From NCBI GenBank assembly GCA_024236295.1, contig JACKKT010000006.1:124001-188000 (forward strand): DNA of 64,000 bases. Reading direction: 5' to 3'. Positions 46,574 through 55,913 of the stretch are shown piece after piece. How positions within the stretch are numbered: the stretch's first letter is position 1; every line of letters begins with the position of its first letter. The notes under the pieces were generated by a model, which made no database searches, had not been told where the DNA came from, and was given only the letters and a program-made list of their open reading frames with translations. Both the position numbers and the translations under genes were made by a program. Source of the stretch: Kordiimonadaceae bacterium. Its GTDB lineage: Bacteria; Pseudomonadota; Alphaproteobacteria; Sphingomonadales; Emcibacteraceae.

Positions 46574-46586
46574 GACCCCTTTCTTT

Positions 46587-46967
46587 TTATTGTTTCTTCC
46601 GGGTTTCGTTTAAAAAAATCCAGAATTTCCCGACAATAAAATTCCATATAAATACCACAGCGGTGGCAATAATCTGTCTTAACAGATATGGGATAAACCC
46701 GAACAAATACATTATTGTTGTATTGATTATGAATCCTGTAGCCACCATTAGTATAAATTTTGGCAATGCTTTTTTATGTTGTGCATCTGAGCGAAAGGTA
46801 TAACGCAGATTAAGCAGATAATTCAAAATCGCTCCACAGATATAGCCAATCATGGTCCCCATAACCGGCGACAAACTGATGAGCTCAACCATAATCACCA
46901 GCACTGTATAATGCAGAGCAGTGCTCAGCAATCCAACAGCCGTGAATTTTATAAATTCTTTTCCCAA
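46587..46967 (-). CDS. GtrA-like flippase
   Basis: 126-residue GtrA family protein with four membrane helices. The hallmark KFTAVGLLSTALHYTVL start, GYICGAILNYLLNLRYTF and a C-terminal FIWNFIVGKFWIF are all present. GtrA proteins flip polyprenyl-phosphate-linked sugars across the inner membrane. The start is a TTG (46967) without a clear ribosome site; a slightly different start is possible. Co-transcribed with the GtrB-like gene downstream. Confidence 0.88.
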   Translation of the reverse strand: MGKEFIKFTAVGLLSTALHYTVLVIMVELISLSPVMGTMIGYICGAILNYLLNLRYTFRSDAQHKKALPKFILMVATGFIINTTIMYLFGFIPYLLRQIIATAVVFIWNFIVGKFWIFLNETRKKQ

Positions 46968-47000
46968 TCGACTGTTTTTGCCTGAAATATCTATGATAAT

Positions 47001-48011
47001 CTACCCCAGCATATGATCAATGATCGCGCCTGTTCCCATGAGCAGCGGGTCAACACAGGGAAGCCCCAGCCGATTTGACAGATCATTCAGATAATCCTGC
47101 CGTTCGTTTTCGCTTAAACCGGATGTATTGATGCTGACCCCCACACATTTAATACCCGGATTGGTCAGGGAGCCAAGCGTTGTTGTCCGTTCTATCACCT
47201 GTTCAATGGTTGGAAGTGGAAAATTATCCCATTCTTCGATGGCCGTCCTGCCCGCTTCATGACAAACAACAAAGGCATCCGGTTGGGAGCCGATCAAAAG
47301 CCCCATGCTGACCGGGCTATACCCGGGATGGAAAATGCCGCCCTGCCCTTCAATCACGTCCCAGTGATCTGCATCATTATCGGGGGAAAGAAGCTCCGCC
47401 GCACCGGCAAGGAAATCACAGACCACTGCATCAATGGGAATACCTTTACCGGCAATCATTATCCCTGTCTGGCCACTGGCGCGAAAATCGGCGTTTAAGC
47501 CTTTAATCCGCATATCTCGTTCCATGGCAAGGGCAGTATATTTTTTACCGACGGCACAGTCCGTCCCAACCATAAGTACCCTTTTTCCTTTTCTTTTACG
47601 CCCGGTTCCGACCGGAATATTGGCAGGTGGTACCCGGACATCAATTAATTTTGACCCGGATTTTTTTGCCGCTGCAGCAAGTCTCGGGATACTATTCAGT
47701 TTTTTATGAACCCCGCCAACAATATCAAGGCCAGCAAAAAGAGCCTTTTCAAACGTTTCAAGCCACTGATCCGGAATACCGCCACCGACGGATGCGGTAC
47801 CGATCACCAATGATTTTATGCCAGCCTCTGCCGCCTTTTCAACCGACAGCCTTGGAAGCCCAAGATCAAGGCCGTTTTCAATCAGATTAAGCTGCCCTTT
47901 GCAAAGCTCAGGCCGCCAGTCTACTATGCCGGAACCGGTCTTGGCATAGGTTTTCCTTGTCTCTTCCCCCAGAAAAATAAGATAGGGAGCTTTTATTTCA
48001 ATTGTAATCAT
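47001..48011 (-). CDS. dgcN: DUF1611 protein, probable D-glutamate N-acetyltransferase DgcN
   Basis: 336 residues with an N-terminal DUF1611_N domain and a C-terminal P-loop domain (RVLMVGTDCAVGKKYTALAME). The segments GGGIPDQWLE and DVIEGQGGIFHPGYSPVSMGLL are characteristic of DUF1611. In marine gammaproteobacteria DgcN acetylates D-glutamate, and a partner, DgcA, then acts on the N-acetyl product; no dgcA-like gene lies alongside, which leaves the pathway incomplete here. The ATG overlaps the stop of the preceding oxidoreductase gene (ATGA), implying coupled translation and perhaps a linked amine or amino-acid pathway. Confidence 0.75.
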   Translation of the reverse strand: MITIEIKAPYLIFLGEETRKTYAKTGSGIVDWRPELCKGQLNLIENGLDLGLPRLSVEKAAEAGIKSLVIGTASVGGGIPDQWLETFEKALFAGLDIVGGVHKKLNSIPRLAAAAKKSGSKLIDVRVPPANIPVGTGRKRKGKRVLMVGTDCAVGKKYTALAMERDMRIKGLNADFRASGQTGIMIAGKGIPIDAVVCDFLAGAAELLSPDNDADHWDVIEGQGGIFHPGYSPVSMGLLIGSQPDAFVVCHEAGRTAIEEWDNFPLPTIEQVIERTTTLGSLTNPGIKCVGVSINTSGLSENERQDYLNDLSNRLGLPCVDPLLMGTGAIIDHMLG

Positions 48012-50014
48012 GCGTTATCCATTAAATACTGATCTGCGAGAACTTCCCTGACCGCACGGTGCGCCTGATCAATGGCAGCATCTGTAAATGGACTGGCATC
48101 CGCATCCGAATTGGCCACTGACATCCGTCCAAGTTGTTGTCGCGCAACGACGCATGGGCGGTCATCTGTCGGATACATTGACCACTCATAAGGTTCTGTA
48201 ATCGTATCATAGGCATAAGCATTGCCATGTGGCCAGCGGTTTACGGTTATGGCCACAATATCCCTTGCCGCATCAAAGCCGGCGGAGCCCAACATGCGCT
48301 GAAGCTGTTCTCTGATATTTCGCTCAAACGTTTCAAATGGCGTGTTTAAGAGATCATAGCGGCCAAGCCGCAGCTGTTCACGGCGGAGCTCGCCAGGGGC
48401 GCATGGTGCACGGTGCATTTTAACCACCACAGGTTCATCAAGATTTTGTGGGGCCTTATAACCACCCACATCAAATGGAAAATGCAGACTGGTTGATGTA
48501 TGATAAAGTCCGGGCGATGTGATCGAGCTTGTTCCAAGCTTTTCAAATGCTTTACCATCGCGAAGCAGCACATTGGTATAAACCCGCGGGGCTTTAATAC
48601 CGTAAAGCATGGCTTCTTTCTGCTTTTCTGAATAATCATCACAAATATAGGGTATGACATTGTGCCAACAGGCATAAATAACATTTCTTGATTTAACCGT
48701 TTCGGCCTTACCACCCTGCATATACGTAACATCAACATCCTTTGCTGTTTCAGGGTCACCATTATGCTTTACTTTAATCGCGGTGCTGTTAAGGCGAAGA
48801 CGGGTTGGATTTTCCGGCCGGTCAAGACGCGAATAATCCACTTTTGCCATAAAAATATCATCAATCGAATGGCCGGGAATGGCCTCAGGAATAAGCTGGC
48901 GCACCGTCATTCGGGTAATGGTCGCATTACCATCCGGGAAATAGATACTGTCTTCGCGATATTCATGTTCGCGGCCATGCTGAGATCCGGCAATATGATG
49001 CATTGGGCTGATTTTGGGGGTCGGTTTAAGCTCAAGATGATCAAAACCCGGCATTCCGCCAAGCTGCCAACAGAAAAGAGCCGGTACCTGTTCTGCACCA
49101 ACATAGAAGCGGAAATGAAGACCCGGGCTATATAGTGGCAGCACGCCTGCGTCAACCCCAAGCTCTTCGGTTACATACTGAGCATATGACATGCCGGCAA
49201 GTTTTCGTTTCTTCTCTTTGTCGCTAAGCCCCTGAAAGGATTTTGCCACAATCTTTTCACTGTAAAGGCGTTTATATTCGGCCCTTAATTTATCAGTCAG
49301 CGGTGCTTTGTCGAAGAAATCGTCCCAACCATCTTCGGCTTCACGGTCACGTTTAACTAGTCCGTCCCCGCCGAAAGTTTCCTTATCAAAAAAGGTAGAA
49401 CCGCCAAGTCCGATATTACGATGATGCCTGATCATATCCTTGGTTTTTTCGTGGTAGGCATCGGTATCGATCCCCAGCTCACGCAGGAAACTCATGGCTA
49501 CAGTGCTGTAATTGGTTGGTTGTTCAATATTGAGTGTGCCACCGTTGACCAGAATTTTCTGGCCATTATACATATATTCATTGCGCTTGGCATGACCACC
49601 AAAATCATCATGATTATCAAGGATCAGGATTTTGGCATCCGGTCCCGCACTTTGACGATAAAACCAAGCGGCAGAAAGACCGCTTATTCCACCACCGACA
49701 ACAACAAGATCATATTTTTCACCATTCGGTTTGCCTGAAAATGTTTCACCGTCCCGCACCTTATGGGCCGTTTCAAATGATCCGTCATGACTGCCCCGCA
49801 TTCCTGCCTTTGCCGGCGGGTAATAATCAGGGTCAGACTGCATCGGTTTATTTTGATCCAGCGCCTGCATTGCCCTAACCAGTGATGGACAAAGGATTGC
49901 CCCGGTTACGGCAATACTGGCTCCGCTCAAAAAATCACGACGGATAATTTTTCGGTCCATTCCCAGTTCTTTATCTGAGTAGTGACCTGTTCCAGTATTT
50001 TTATTTTTGCTCAT
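48008..50014 (-). CDS. Tat-exported FAD-dependent oxidoreductase, spermidine-dehydrogenase-like (copy B)
   Basis: 668 residues. A Tat signal (RRDFLSGASIAVTGAILCPSL) is preceded by MDRKI, then the FAD Rossmann motif VVVGGGISGLSAAWFYRQ and the following acidic turn LILDNHDDFGGHAKRNE. The overall plan matches the SpdH-type flavoproteins (amine oxidase fold) that oxidise polyamines in the periplasm; the substrate is not proven. AAGGGGA precedes the ATG. It is a tandem paralogue of the gene at 50074 and overlaps dgcN by four bases. Confidence 0.72.
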   Translation of the reverse strand: MSKNKNTGTGHYSDKELGMDRKIIRRDFLSGASIAVTGAILCPSLVRAMQALDQNKPMQSDPDYYPPAKAGMRGSHDGSFETAHKVRDGETFSGKPNGEKYDLVVVGGGISGLSAAWFYRQSAGPDAKILILDNHDDFGGHAKRNEYMYNGQKILVNGGTLNIEQPTNYSTVAMSFLRELGIDTDAYHEKTKDMIRHHRNIGLGGSTFFDKETFGGDGLVKRDREAEDGWDDFFDKAPLTDKLRAEYKRLYSEKIVAKSFQGLSDKEKKRKLAGMSYAQYVTEELGVDAGVLPLYSPGLHFRFYVGAEQVPALFCWQLGGMPGFDHLELKPTPKISPMHHIAGSQHGREHEYREDSIYFPDGNATITRMTVRQLIPEAIPGHSIDDIFMAKVDYSRLDRPENPTRLRLNSTAIKVKHNGDPETAKDVDVTYMQGGKAETVKSRNVIYACWHNVIPYICDDYSEKQKEAMLYGIKAPRVYTNVLLRDGKAFEKLGTSSITSPGLYHTSTSLHFPFDVGGYKAPQNLDEPVVVKMHRAPCAPGELRREQLRLGRYDLLNTPFETFERNIREQLQRMLGSAGFDAARDIVAITVNRWPHGNAYAYDTITEPYEWSMYPTDDRPCVVARQQLGRMSVANSDADASPFTDAAIDQAHRAVREVLADQYLMDNA

Positions 50015-50073
50015 ATCAGTCCCCTTTTAATTAGAAATGCAGGCTATCACACTATGAAATGATATAACAATCA

Positions 50074-52053
50074 TTAAGTTTGGCTCATCTTGTAACGATC
50101 TATCAATACCTCACGAACAGCTCGGTGCGCCTCATCTATTGCCACATCGGTGAAGGGATTTGCCGCCGCATCGGAATTAGCAATGGATATCCGGCCTAGC
50201 CTTTTACTGGCAATGACGCAAGGCCTGTCATCAGTCGGATAAAAACACCAGTGATAAGGTTCTGTCAGGCTATTATATAAATAGGCATTGCCATGCGGCC
50301 AGCGGTTAACGGTTATGGCAGCAATATCACGCGCCGCATCAAACCCGGCAGGTCCCAGCATCCGTTGTAACTGATCTCGTGTATTACGTTCAAAAGTATC
50401 AAAAGACATATTGAATAGCTCGGTCCGTCCAGCTTTAAGCTGGGTACTTCGATCTGCCCCCGGCTTACAGGGCGCCCGATGCATTTTTGCGACCACCGGT
50501 TCATCAGGCTTGATCGGGGCATGATAACTGCCCACCTGATAAGGCGGATGCAGGCTGGTTGTCGTATAGAATTCTCCTGGCGAATGAATGTTATTGGTAT
50601 TAAGTTTTTCAAAGGCCCTACCGTTTCTAAGCAGAACATTGGTATAGACCCGTGGCGCCTTAATTCCATATTTCATGGCACCGCGCTGTTCGGCCGAAAA
50701 ATCACGGCATATATAGGGAATAACCATATGCCAGCAGGCAAGAATGCAGTTTCTGGCATTAACGGTACTTGGCCCGTCTTCGCGCATATAGGTGACTTTC
50801 ACATTTTTTGCAGTCGCCGGTTCACCCAAATGAGCAACATTAATTACCGGGGCATTTAACCGTATCCGGGTGTTATTTTCAGAGCTGTCAAGTTGTGAAT
50901 AATCCGTCGATGCCGTAATTAGATCATCAAGTGTCTGTCCGGGAATGGCCTTAGGTACAAGCTGTCTGACGATACTGCGGGTGATGGTCGCATTGCCATC
51001 GGGAAAATAAATGGACCTTTCCTTATGTTCGTCTTCACGTCCGTGGTGCGGCCCACCAATATGATGTAGCGGGCTTATCATGGCGCTTGGCCTGAGCGCA
51101 AGATGATCAAACCCAGGATAGCCCCCCTGCTGCCATAAATATAAGGCCGGCACTTGCTCTGGTCCCATATAAAATCTGAAATGGGTTTTTGCCTGGAAAA
51201 ACGGCAGTACTGCGGGATCAAGTCCCAGAAATTCTGTCAGATAATCATTATAGCTGGTAAGAGCGAGCTTTTTCTTCTTTTCGCTGTCGCTTAAATTTTG
51301 AAGAGCCTCTGCACGCACCTCTTCATTATATAGACGGATAAGATCTTTTTTTGCCTGCTCCCCAAGAGGAATTTTTTCAATATACTCCCCCCAACTGATT
51401 TCCTCCGGCTTATTATAAAGGCCCTCAATCCCGAATGTTTTTTGATCAAAAAAAGTGGACGACTCGTACCCGTTAAGTTGATAGTGGCGAACCATTGGAT
51501 CTGTTTTTGCGTGATAGGTTTTTAAATCTATGCCAAGTTCATGGATCAGACCACGAGCAACGGTGCTGTAATTTGTCGGCTGTTCCAGATTAAGGGTGCC
51601 ACCATTAACAATGATAGTCCGGCCATCCAGATTAAATTCATTGCGTTTGGCATGACCACCAAAATCATCATGATTATCAAGGATCAGAATTTTTGCATCC
51701 GGCCCCACACTTTTGCGAAAAAACCATGCCGCCGCAAGGCCACTAATCCCGCCGCCAACCACCACAAGATCATAATCCTCGCCTGTCTGCTTACCTTCTA
51801 TAAAACGTCCATCGCGGATGGTGTGAGATGTTTCGAAAGATCCCGTATGGCTGCCACGAAGGCCGGTTAATGACGGAGGATAATATTCTTCCTTGTCCTG
51901 TCGGGGAATTGCAGCCTCTTCCGCCGCAGCGGCCATAAATGCCGGTCCCGCCATGGCTGCTGCCGATCCAATGCTGACCCCATTTAAAAAATCACGTCGG
52001 TCAATTTGCCTATCCAACCCCAGTGCTTTATCTGAGCTCGATTTTCCCTTCAC
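50074..52053 (-). CDS. Tat-exported FAD-dependent oxidoreductase, spermidine-dehydrogenase-like (copy A)
   Basis: 659 residues, closely similar throughout to its neighbour at 48008. The Tat motif is DRRDFLNGVSIGSAAAMAGPA, the FAD motif VVVGGGISGLAAAWFFRK, and the shared tail contains GFDAARDIAAITVNRWPHGN. The start is a GTG (52053) with GGGAG at suitable distance. It is the first gene of a run (copy A, copy B, dgcN) on the minus strand, with 59 bp between the two copies. Retention of all core motifs in both copies suggests two active enzymes, perhaps with different amine substrates. Confidence 0.72.
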   Translation of the reverse strand: MKGKSSSDKALGLDRQIDRRDFLNGVSIGSAAAMAGPAFMAAAAEEAAIPRQDKEEYYPPSLTGLRGSHTGSFETSHTIRDGRFIEGKQTGEDYDLVVVGGGISGLAAAWFFRKSVGPDAKILILDNHDDFGGHAKRNEFNLDGRTIIVNGGTLNLEQPTNYSTVARGLIHELGIDLKTYHAKTDPMVRHYQLNGYESSTFFDQKTFGIEGLYNKPEEISWGEYIEKIPLGEQAKKDLIRLYNEEVRAEALQNLSDSEKKKKLALTSYNDYLTEFLGLDPAVLPFFQAKTHFRFYMGPEQVPALYLWQQGGYPGFDHLALRPSAMISPLHHIGGPHHGREDEHKERSIYFPDGNATITRSIVRQLVPKAIPGQTLDDLITASTDYSQLDSSENNTRIRLNAPVINVAHLGEPATAKNVKVTYMREDGPSTVNARNCILACWHMVIPYICRDFSAEQRGAMKYGIKAPRVYTNVLLRNGRAFEKLNTNNIHSPGEFYTTTSLHPPYQVGSYHAPIKPDEPVVAKMHRAPCKPGADRSTQLKAGRTELFNMSFDTFERNTRDQLQRMLGPAGFDAARDIAAITVNRWPHGNAYLYNSLTEPYHWCFYPTDDRPCVIASKRLGRISIANSDAAANPFTDVAIDEAHRAVREVLIDRYKMSQT

Positions 52054-52165
52054 TGCCTACTCCCGTCCTTTTATCGCAACAATATTTCATCTTGTCGCAT
52101 ATTGGATGCATTTTGATTTATGGCTTTTATATTTATTGTTGGCATCATAGTAAGGGAAATTTATT

Positions 52166-53023
52166 TTGGTCAACCGTTCATTTCAATTAATTATCAGCGT
52201 GATAATACTGACACTTTCCATTATAAATTCAGCAAATGCAAAATCCAAACTTGAGATCATCAACTTTAAAAGCAATGTATTTAACAATGATCGTACACTG
52301 CGCATTTTACTGCCGGAAGGGTATGACCCCAATCGCAAAGCACCCTATAAGGTTCTATATATGAATGATGGGCAAAATCTTTTTTCCGCCAGGCAAAGCA
52401 TGACGGGCCATGAATGGAAAATGGATGAGATTAGTGAAGAACTGATCCGCTCGGAGAAAATAGAGTCTATTGTCATTGTAGGGATTGATACCCCGTCATA
52501 TGCGGACCGTGGCAATGAATATCTTCCCTGGCCGGATGAATATCTCAAGCCTTATATCGCAAAGCCAAATGGCCAACTTTATCCCGCCTTTCTTGAACAG
52601 GAAGTCATTCCGCGCATTGAAAAAAAATATAATGTCGGAAAAACGGCCAGTCGCCGCGCTCTTGGCGGATCATCCTATGGCGGTTTAATGACGCTATATA
52701 CCGCATTGGAAACAAAAAATGTATTTAATTTATATCTTATAGAAAGCCCATCATTATATGTTGCCGATGGTGCCATTTTTAATTTACTTAAGAACAAGAA
52801 AATTACCGCTGATAAATTATATATCGGCATTGGCACACATGAAGGCCTAAAAAGTTGTGATCAGGAAGCCAACATGGATGCCGTTAATGATATGAAGAGC
52901 GTCGTCGATCTGATGAAAGGCAGTTTCAAAATTTACGATATTGTTGAAGAATGTGGACTTCATTCAGAAAATGACTGGTCAAGGCGGCTACCTGCCGCCC
53001 TGACAGATTTATTTGGCTCTTAA
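52166..53023 (+). CDS. Exported alpha/beta-hydrolase esterase (Fes/esterase-D-like)
   Basis: 285 residues with an N-terminal signal peptide (FQLIISVIILTLSIINSANA). The fold is that of putative esterases: RILLPEGYDP, YKVLYMNDGQNLF, nucleophile in GGSSYGGLM, and the late Asp and His regions (IGIGTHEGL, CGLHSENDW). Likely substrates are acyl or siderophore-type esters in the periplasm. The TTG start is supported by AAGGGA at 52152-52157. It overlaps the convergent DUF6282 gene by four bases. Confidence 0.8.
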   Translation: MVNRSFQLIISVIILTLSIINSANAKSKLEIINFKSNVFNNDRTLRILLPEGYDPNRKAPYKVLYMNDGQNLFSARQSMTGHEWKMDEISEELIRSEKIESIVIVGIDTPSYADRGNEYLPWPDEYLKPYIAKPNGQLYPAFLEQEVIPRIEKKYNVGKTASRRALGGSSYGGLMTLYTALETKNVFNLYLIESPSLYVADGAIFNLLKNKKITADKLYIGIGTHEGLKSCDQEANMDAVNDMKSVVDLMKGSFKIYDIVEECGLHSENDWSRRLPAALTDLFGS

Positions 53024-53982
53024 GAAATGCCAAGTAGGTCAGCAGCATTACCACCAATCATTTTTTTGATATCCTCATGGGCATAACCAAGGTCAAGGCA
53101 GGTGGCAATGACATTTTTAAACCCTTCCACCGGGGTAGGGTTCCCCACCTGACCTAGGTCTGAGCCCAGAATGGTTTTTTCAATGGTTCCAGCCTTGATC
53201 AGGGCATCAAGATTTTCAGGTGTATAAAAATGAAATTTTGACCCCGGTACAAACATGCACATGGAATGTTCCAGATAAGCCCCCATTCGAACCAGTTCAC
53301 CCATTTCTGCGTAAGTGGCATCAATCAGATAGGATGGATGATTAACCAGCAGCTTTTTAACACCGCGTTTTTTTGCTTCCTCAAGCAGCGGGAAAATTTC
53401 TGTAATATGAAGATGCCCGCCCGATAGGACAATATCCGCCTCGGCAATCATATCAAGAATGAATTTTACTTCGTCCAATAGAACACCGTTATCATCCAGC
53501 ACGGAAAGCTCAATCGGAGCCAGCATTTTTTCCTTCGTGGTCGGGAATTTTTTGTCAAAATCCTTGTCGGATTTATGATGGGCAATATGATTGCGCGATG
53601 AAAAAGTCGGCATCCAGACGAGCTTCGCCCCCAGTTTAATACCATGGTCAACCGCATATCGGTTAATCCCGCCGGTTGAATTGTTCAGCGGTACACCGGA
53701 AAACATTTTGACATTCAGATCCTGAAAATGGTTCATCAGCAGTTCGGTGACAGGTGTTGCCGAATAATAATGGTCCTTAATCAATATAGCCCGCATTTTC
53801 GCGGCCGATCCTTCGCGCATCACATCAATATGATCAATACTTCTTGGCATAACGCTTGGTCCGCTGTGACAGTGAAGGTCAATTGCTCCTTCCAGTAATT
53901 GACTTAGTAGCGCATCATCATATTTAGCCGCTGGAGACTGATCGATTGTGGAATTAATCCGATCCGGAATTTTTTTAACCAT
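53020..53982 (-). CDS. DUF6282 amidohydrolase-like protein
   Basis: 320-residue cytoplasmic protein with metal-dependent hydrolase motifs: IDLHCHSGPS at the first strand, further histidines in ILIKDHYYS, SGGHLHITE and LLVNHPSY, and the late Asp in LGSDLGQVGNP. These are the TIM-barrel metal ligands of the amidohydrolase superfamily; DUF6282 members are uncharacterised and often sit in catabolic clusters. It follows the HpcH/HpaI aldolase by 15 bp on the same strand, so they form an operon. AGGAAAG precedes the ATG. Confidence 0.78.
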   Translation of the reverse strand: MVKKIPDRINSTIDQSPAAKYDDALLSQLLEGAIDLHCHSGPSVMPRSIDHIDVMREGSAAKMRAILIKDHYYSATPVTELLMNHFQDLNVKMFSGVPLNNSTGGINRYAVDHGIKLGAKLVWMPTFSSRNHIAHHKSDKDFDKKFPTTKEKMLAPIELSVLDDNGVLLDEVKFILDMIAEADIVLSGGHLHITEIFPLLEEAKKRGVKKLLVNHPSYLIDATYAEMGELVRMGAYLEHSMCMFVPGSKFHFYTPENLDALIKAGTIEKTILGSDLGQVGNPTPVEGFKNVIATCLDLGYAHEDIKKMIGGNAADLLGIS

Positions 53983-53997
53983 TTTTCTTTCCTGAAA

Positions 53998-54753
53998 TTA
54001 TCTGAAATTTTTAACGAGATTTTTTATCCCCGTCTGAACCAGTTTATGTTCAGACCCAACTGTAAACATTGTTACACCCAATTCCCGCAGCATATCCCTT
54101 TCCTCAACACTGCTGTAAGCAGCAAGTCGAATGCCGGCGTCACGTGCAACAGAGCAAACATGTTTTACAGCGTCTATCACAACCGGATCATTCGGAGACA
54201 CTGCCCCGTAGCCGACAGTTAAATCCATCCGGCCCAGAAACAGGCAGTCAATATTTTTAATTTTGACGATTTCCTCAATTTTTTCAACCGCTTCGACATC
54301 TTCGATCTGGGCGATAACTGTGGTTTCCTTATCGGCTTCATCAAGATAATCTTTCATCGGCCGCTTACCATAACCACCGGCCCGCTGGGTTCCGGCAAAG
54401 CCACGGCGACCGCCACGATACCTTCCACCCGCAGCAATTTCCGCCGCTTTTTCCGGCGTCGCCACATGAGGGACAACCACCCCGGTGGCCCCGCAATCAA
54501 GCGGGTAAAGCATTCCCGTTGCCGTATTATTCTGAATTCGCACAAACATTGGCATATCAGCAGCCCGCCCGGCGAGAATACAGGAATCCATAGTTGCAAG
54601 ATCAAATGGACTATGCTCCTGATCCAGCATGAGAAAGTCCAGATCACTATCGGCCATGACCTCGACCATGACATAGGAAGGTGTCTTGACGAATACACCG
54701 ACCAGCTCTTCACCCGCCAACAGTCGGTTTCTGAATGTTGCTTTTTTGCTCAT
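53998..54753 (-). CDS. HpcH/HpaI-family class II aldolase
   Basis: 251-residue Mg/Mn-dependent pyruvate aldolase. The substrate-binding Arg region FVRIQNN, the LDQEHSPFD segment, the QIEDVEAVEKIEEI metal-ligand Glu and FLGRMDLTVGYG metal-ligand Asp are all present. Known members cleave 4-hydroxy-2-oxoheptanedioate (end of homoprotocatechuate catabolism) or sugar-acid aldols. It is divergent from the dihydroorotate-dehydrogenase-like gene, with a shared-motif promoter between them. The exact substrate cannot be set from sequence. Confidence 0.85.
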   Translation of the reverse strand: MSKKATFRNRLLAGEELVGVFVKTPSYVMVEVMADSDLDFLMLDQEHSPFDLATMDSCILAGRAADMPMFVRIQNNTATGMLYPLDCGATGVVVPHVATPEKAAEIAAGGRYRGGRRGFAGTQRAGGYGKRPMKDYLDEADKETTVIAQIEDVEAVEKIEEIVKIKNIDCLFLGRMDLTVGYGAVSPNDPVVIDAVKHVCSVARDAGIRLAAYSSVEERDMLRELGVTMFTVGSEHKLVQTGIKNLVKNFR

Positions 54754-54791
54754 TATGACGATCTTTTGCTAATTTTCATTACATTTGTCTT

Positions 54792-54825
54792 GATATTTGG
54801 AACAGAGTATCAATAATTGAGAAAT
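54792..54825 (+). promoter_or_regulatory. Shared promoter/operator motif, copy A
   Basis: GATATT-TGGAACAG-AGTATC followed by AATAAT and TTGAGAAATT. The core GGAACAGAGTATC (54799-54811) recurs at 62839 and, on the minus strand, at 61942. AATAAT is placed as a -10 element, so TTG 54825 would sit at the transcription start and is unlikely to be the translation start. Confidence 0.5.
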
Positions 54826-54854
54826 TGTCAATTGGAGTGGCCCAGAAAAATTCA

Positions 54855-55898
54855 ATGAAAAAGCTTAATATTAAAATTGGTAAAACCCGCTTTAAAAACC
54901 CGCTTATCTGTGGGTCGGGCGAACATTTCATTGAGCTTGACGGTATCGAACGGGCACTACGGGCCGGGGCTGGGGCTGTTGTCATAAAATCAACCAACGA
55001 ATCCGAAGCTGCCAAAACTCAGCTTGAAAAAACCGATTATGCCCTGCTCGACAGCCATTTTAATAAACTGCCCTGGGATTTTAACCCGCCCCATGATGCA
55101 TCGCTTTTTAACCGTTCCGGCCTTCACCCGAAACCGTTTAATGAATGGCTTGAAATTGCCTTAAAAGCGGACAAAATGGCCGCAGAATTTGACGCTTATT
55201 CAATTGCCAGTCTGATCCCGGCCAACCTTGAGCAGACCATTGATTATGCAAGTAAAATAGAACAGGCAGGCATTCGCATACTGGAAGTCAATGTTGGCGC
55301 TCCACATGGTGAGGAAGCGGCAAAAGGCGCCATCCTGCTGGAACGGCAAGCGGCACATATTAAAGAAATCACCAAGGCTTTAAGAAATGCGGTCAGTATT
55401 CCGCTTTGGATCAAGTTAACCGGACAAAGCCAGGAAATTCCGGCCATGGCTCTGGCCGCTAAAGAAGCTGGCGCCGATACTGTTACCCTGATGGGGCGGT
55501 ATATGGCTTTTATTCCTGATATAAATACGCAGACCCCTATACTGGGCACGCATGCCGCTTATGGTGGACCCTGGGCATTACCACTGACCTGTCACTGGCT
55601 GGTAAAATCGCGGGAAAAAACGGGTAAGAAATATCCGCTTCTGGCTACAAATGGTGCGCGGTCGGGGCACGACATCGTCCGCTTCATGCTTGCAGGTGCC
55701 AGTGGCGTACAGATGACGAGTGCCATTTTCAGCGGCGGCTATGGTGTCATTACCGATGCCATAAGGGAGTTACAGGATTATCTCAATGAAAAAAATATGG
55801 ATGCGGCCAACCTGATCGGACTTGCTGCTGACCGTGTAAAAACATATGCTGAACAGGATAGAAAAGAAGATTACTGGCGTCAGTTTACGCCCAAATAA
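54855..55898 (+). CDS. Dihydroorotate-dehydrogenase-like flavoprotein (PyrD/PreA superfamily)
   Basis: 347 residues, FMN-binding TIM barrel: NPLICGSGEHF, AGAVVIKSTNE, LEVNVGAPHGEEA, IPLWIKLTG, LLATNGARSGHDIVRFMLAGASGVQMTSA (phosphate-binding end). The NxSxPH motif of PyrD/PreA is altered to NVGAPHG. Its gene context, with cupin, aminotransferase and aldehyde dehydrogenase, argues for catabolism rather than pyrimidine synthesis. The frame opens at TTG 54825; the ATG at 54855 is chosen because the first lies on the predicted promoter. First gene of a four-gene operon. Confidence 0.75.
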   Translation: MKKLNIKIGKTRFKNPLICGSGEHFIELDGIERALRAGAGAVVIKSTNESEAAKTQLEKTDYALLDSHFNKLPWDFNPPHDASLFNRSGLHPKPFNEWLEIALKADKMAAEFDAYSIASLIPANLEQTIDYASKIEQAGIRILEVNVGAPHGEEAAKGAILLERQAAHIKEITKALRNAVSIPLWIKLTGQSQEIPAMALAAKEAGADTVTLMGRYMAFIPDINTQTPILGTHAAYGGPWALPLTCHWLVKSREKTGKKYPLLATNGARSGHDIVRFMLAGASGVQMTSAIFSGGYGVITDAIRELQDYLNEKNMDAANLIGLAADRVKTYAEQDRKEDYWRQFTPK

Positions 55899-55913
55899 GG
55901 ATAAGGAATAATC

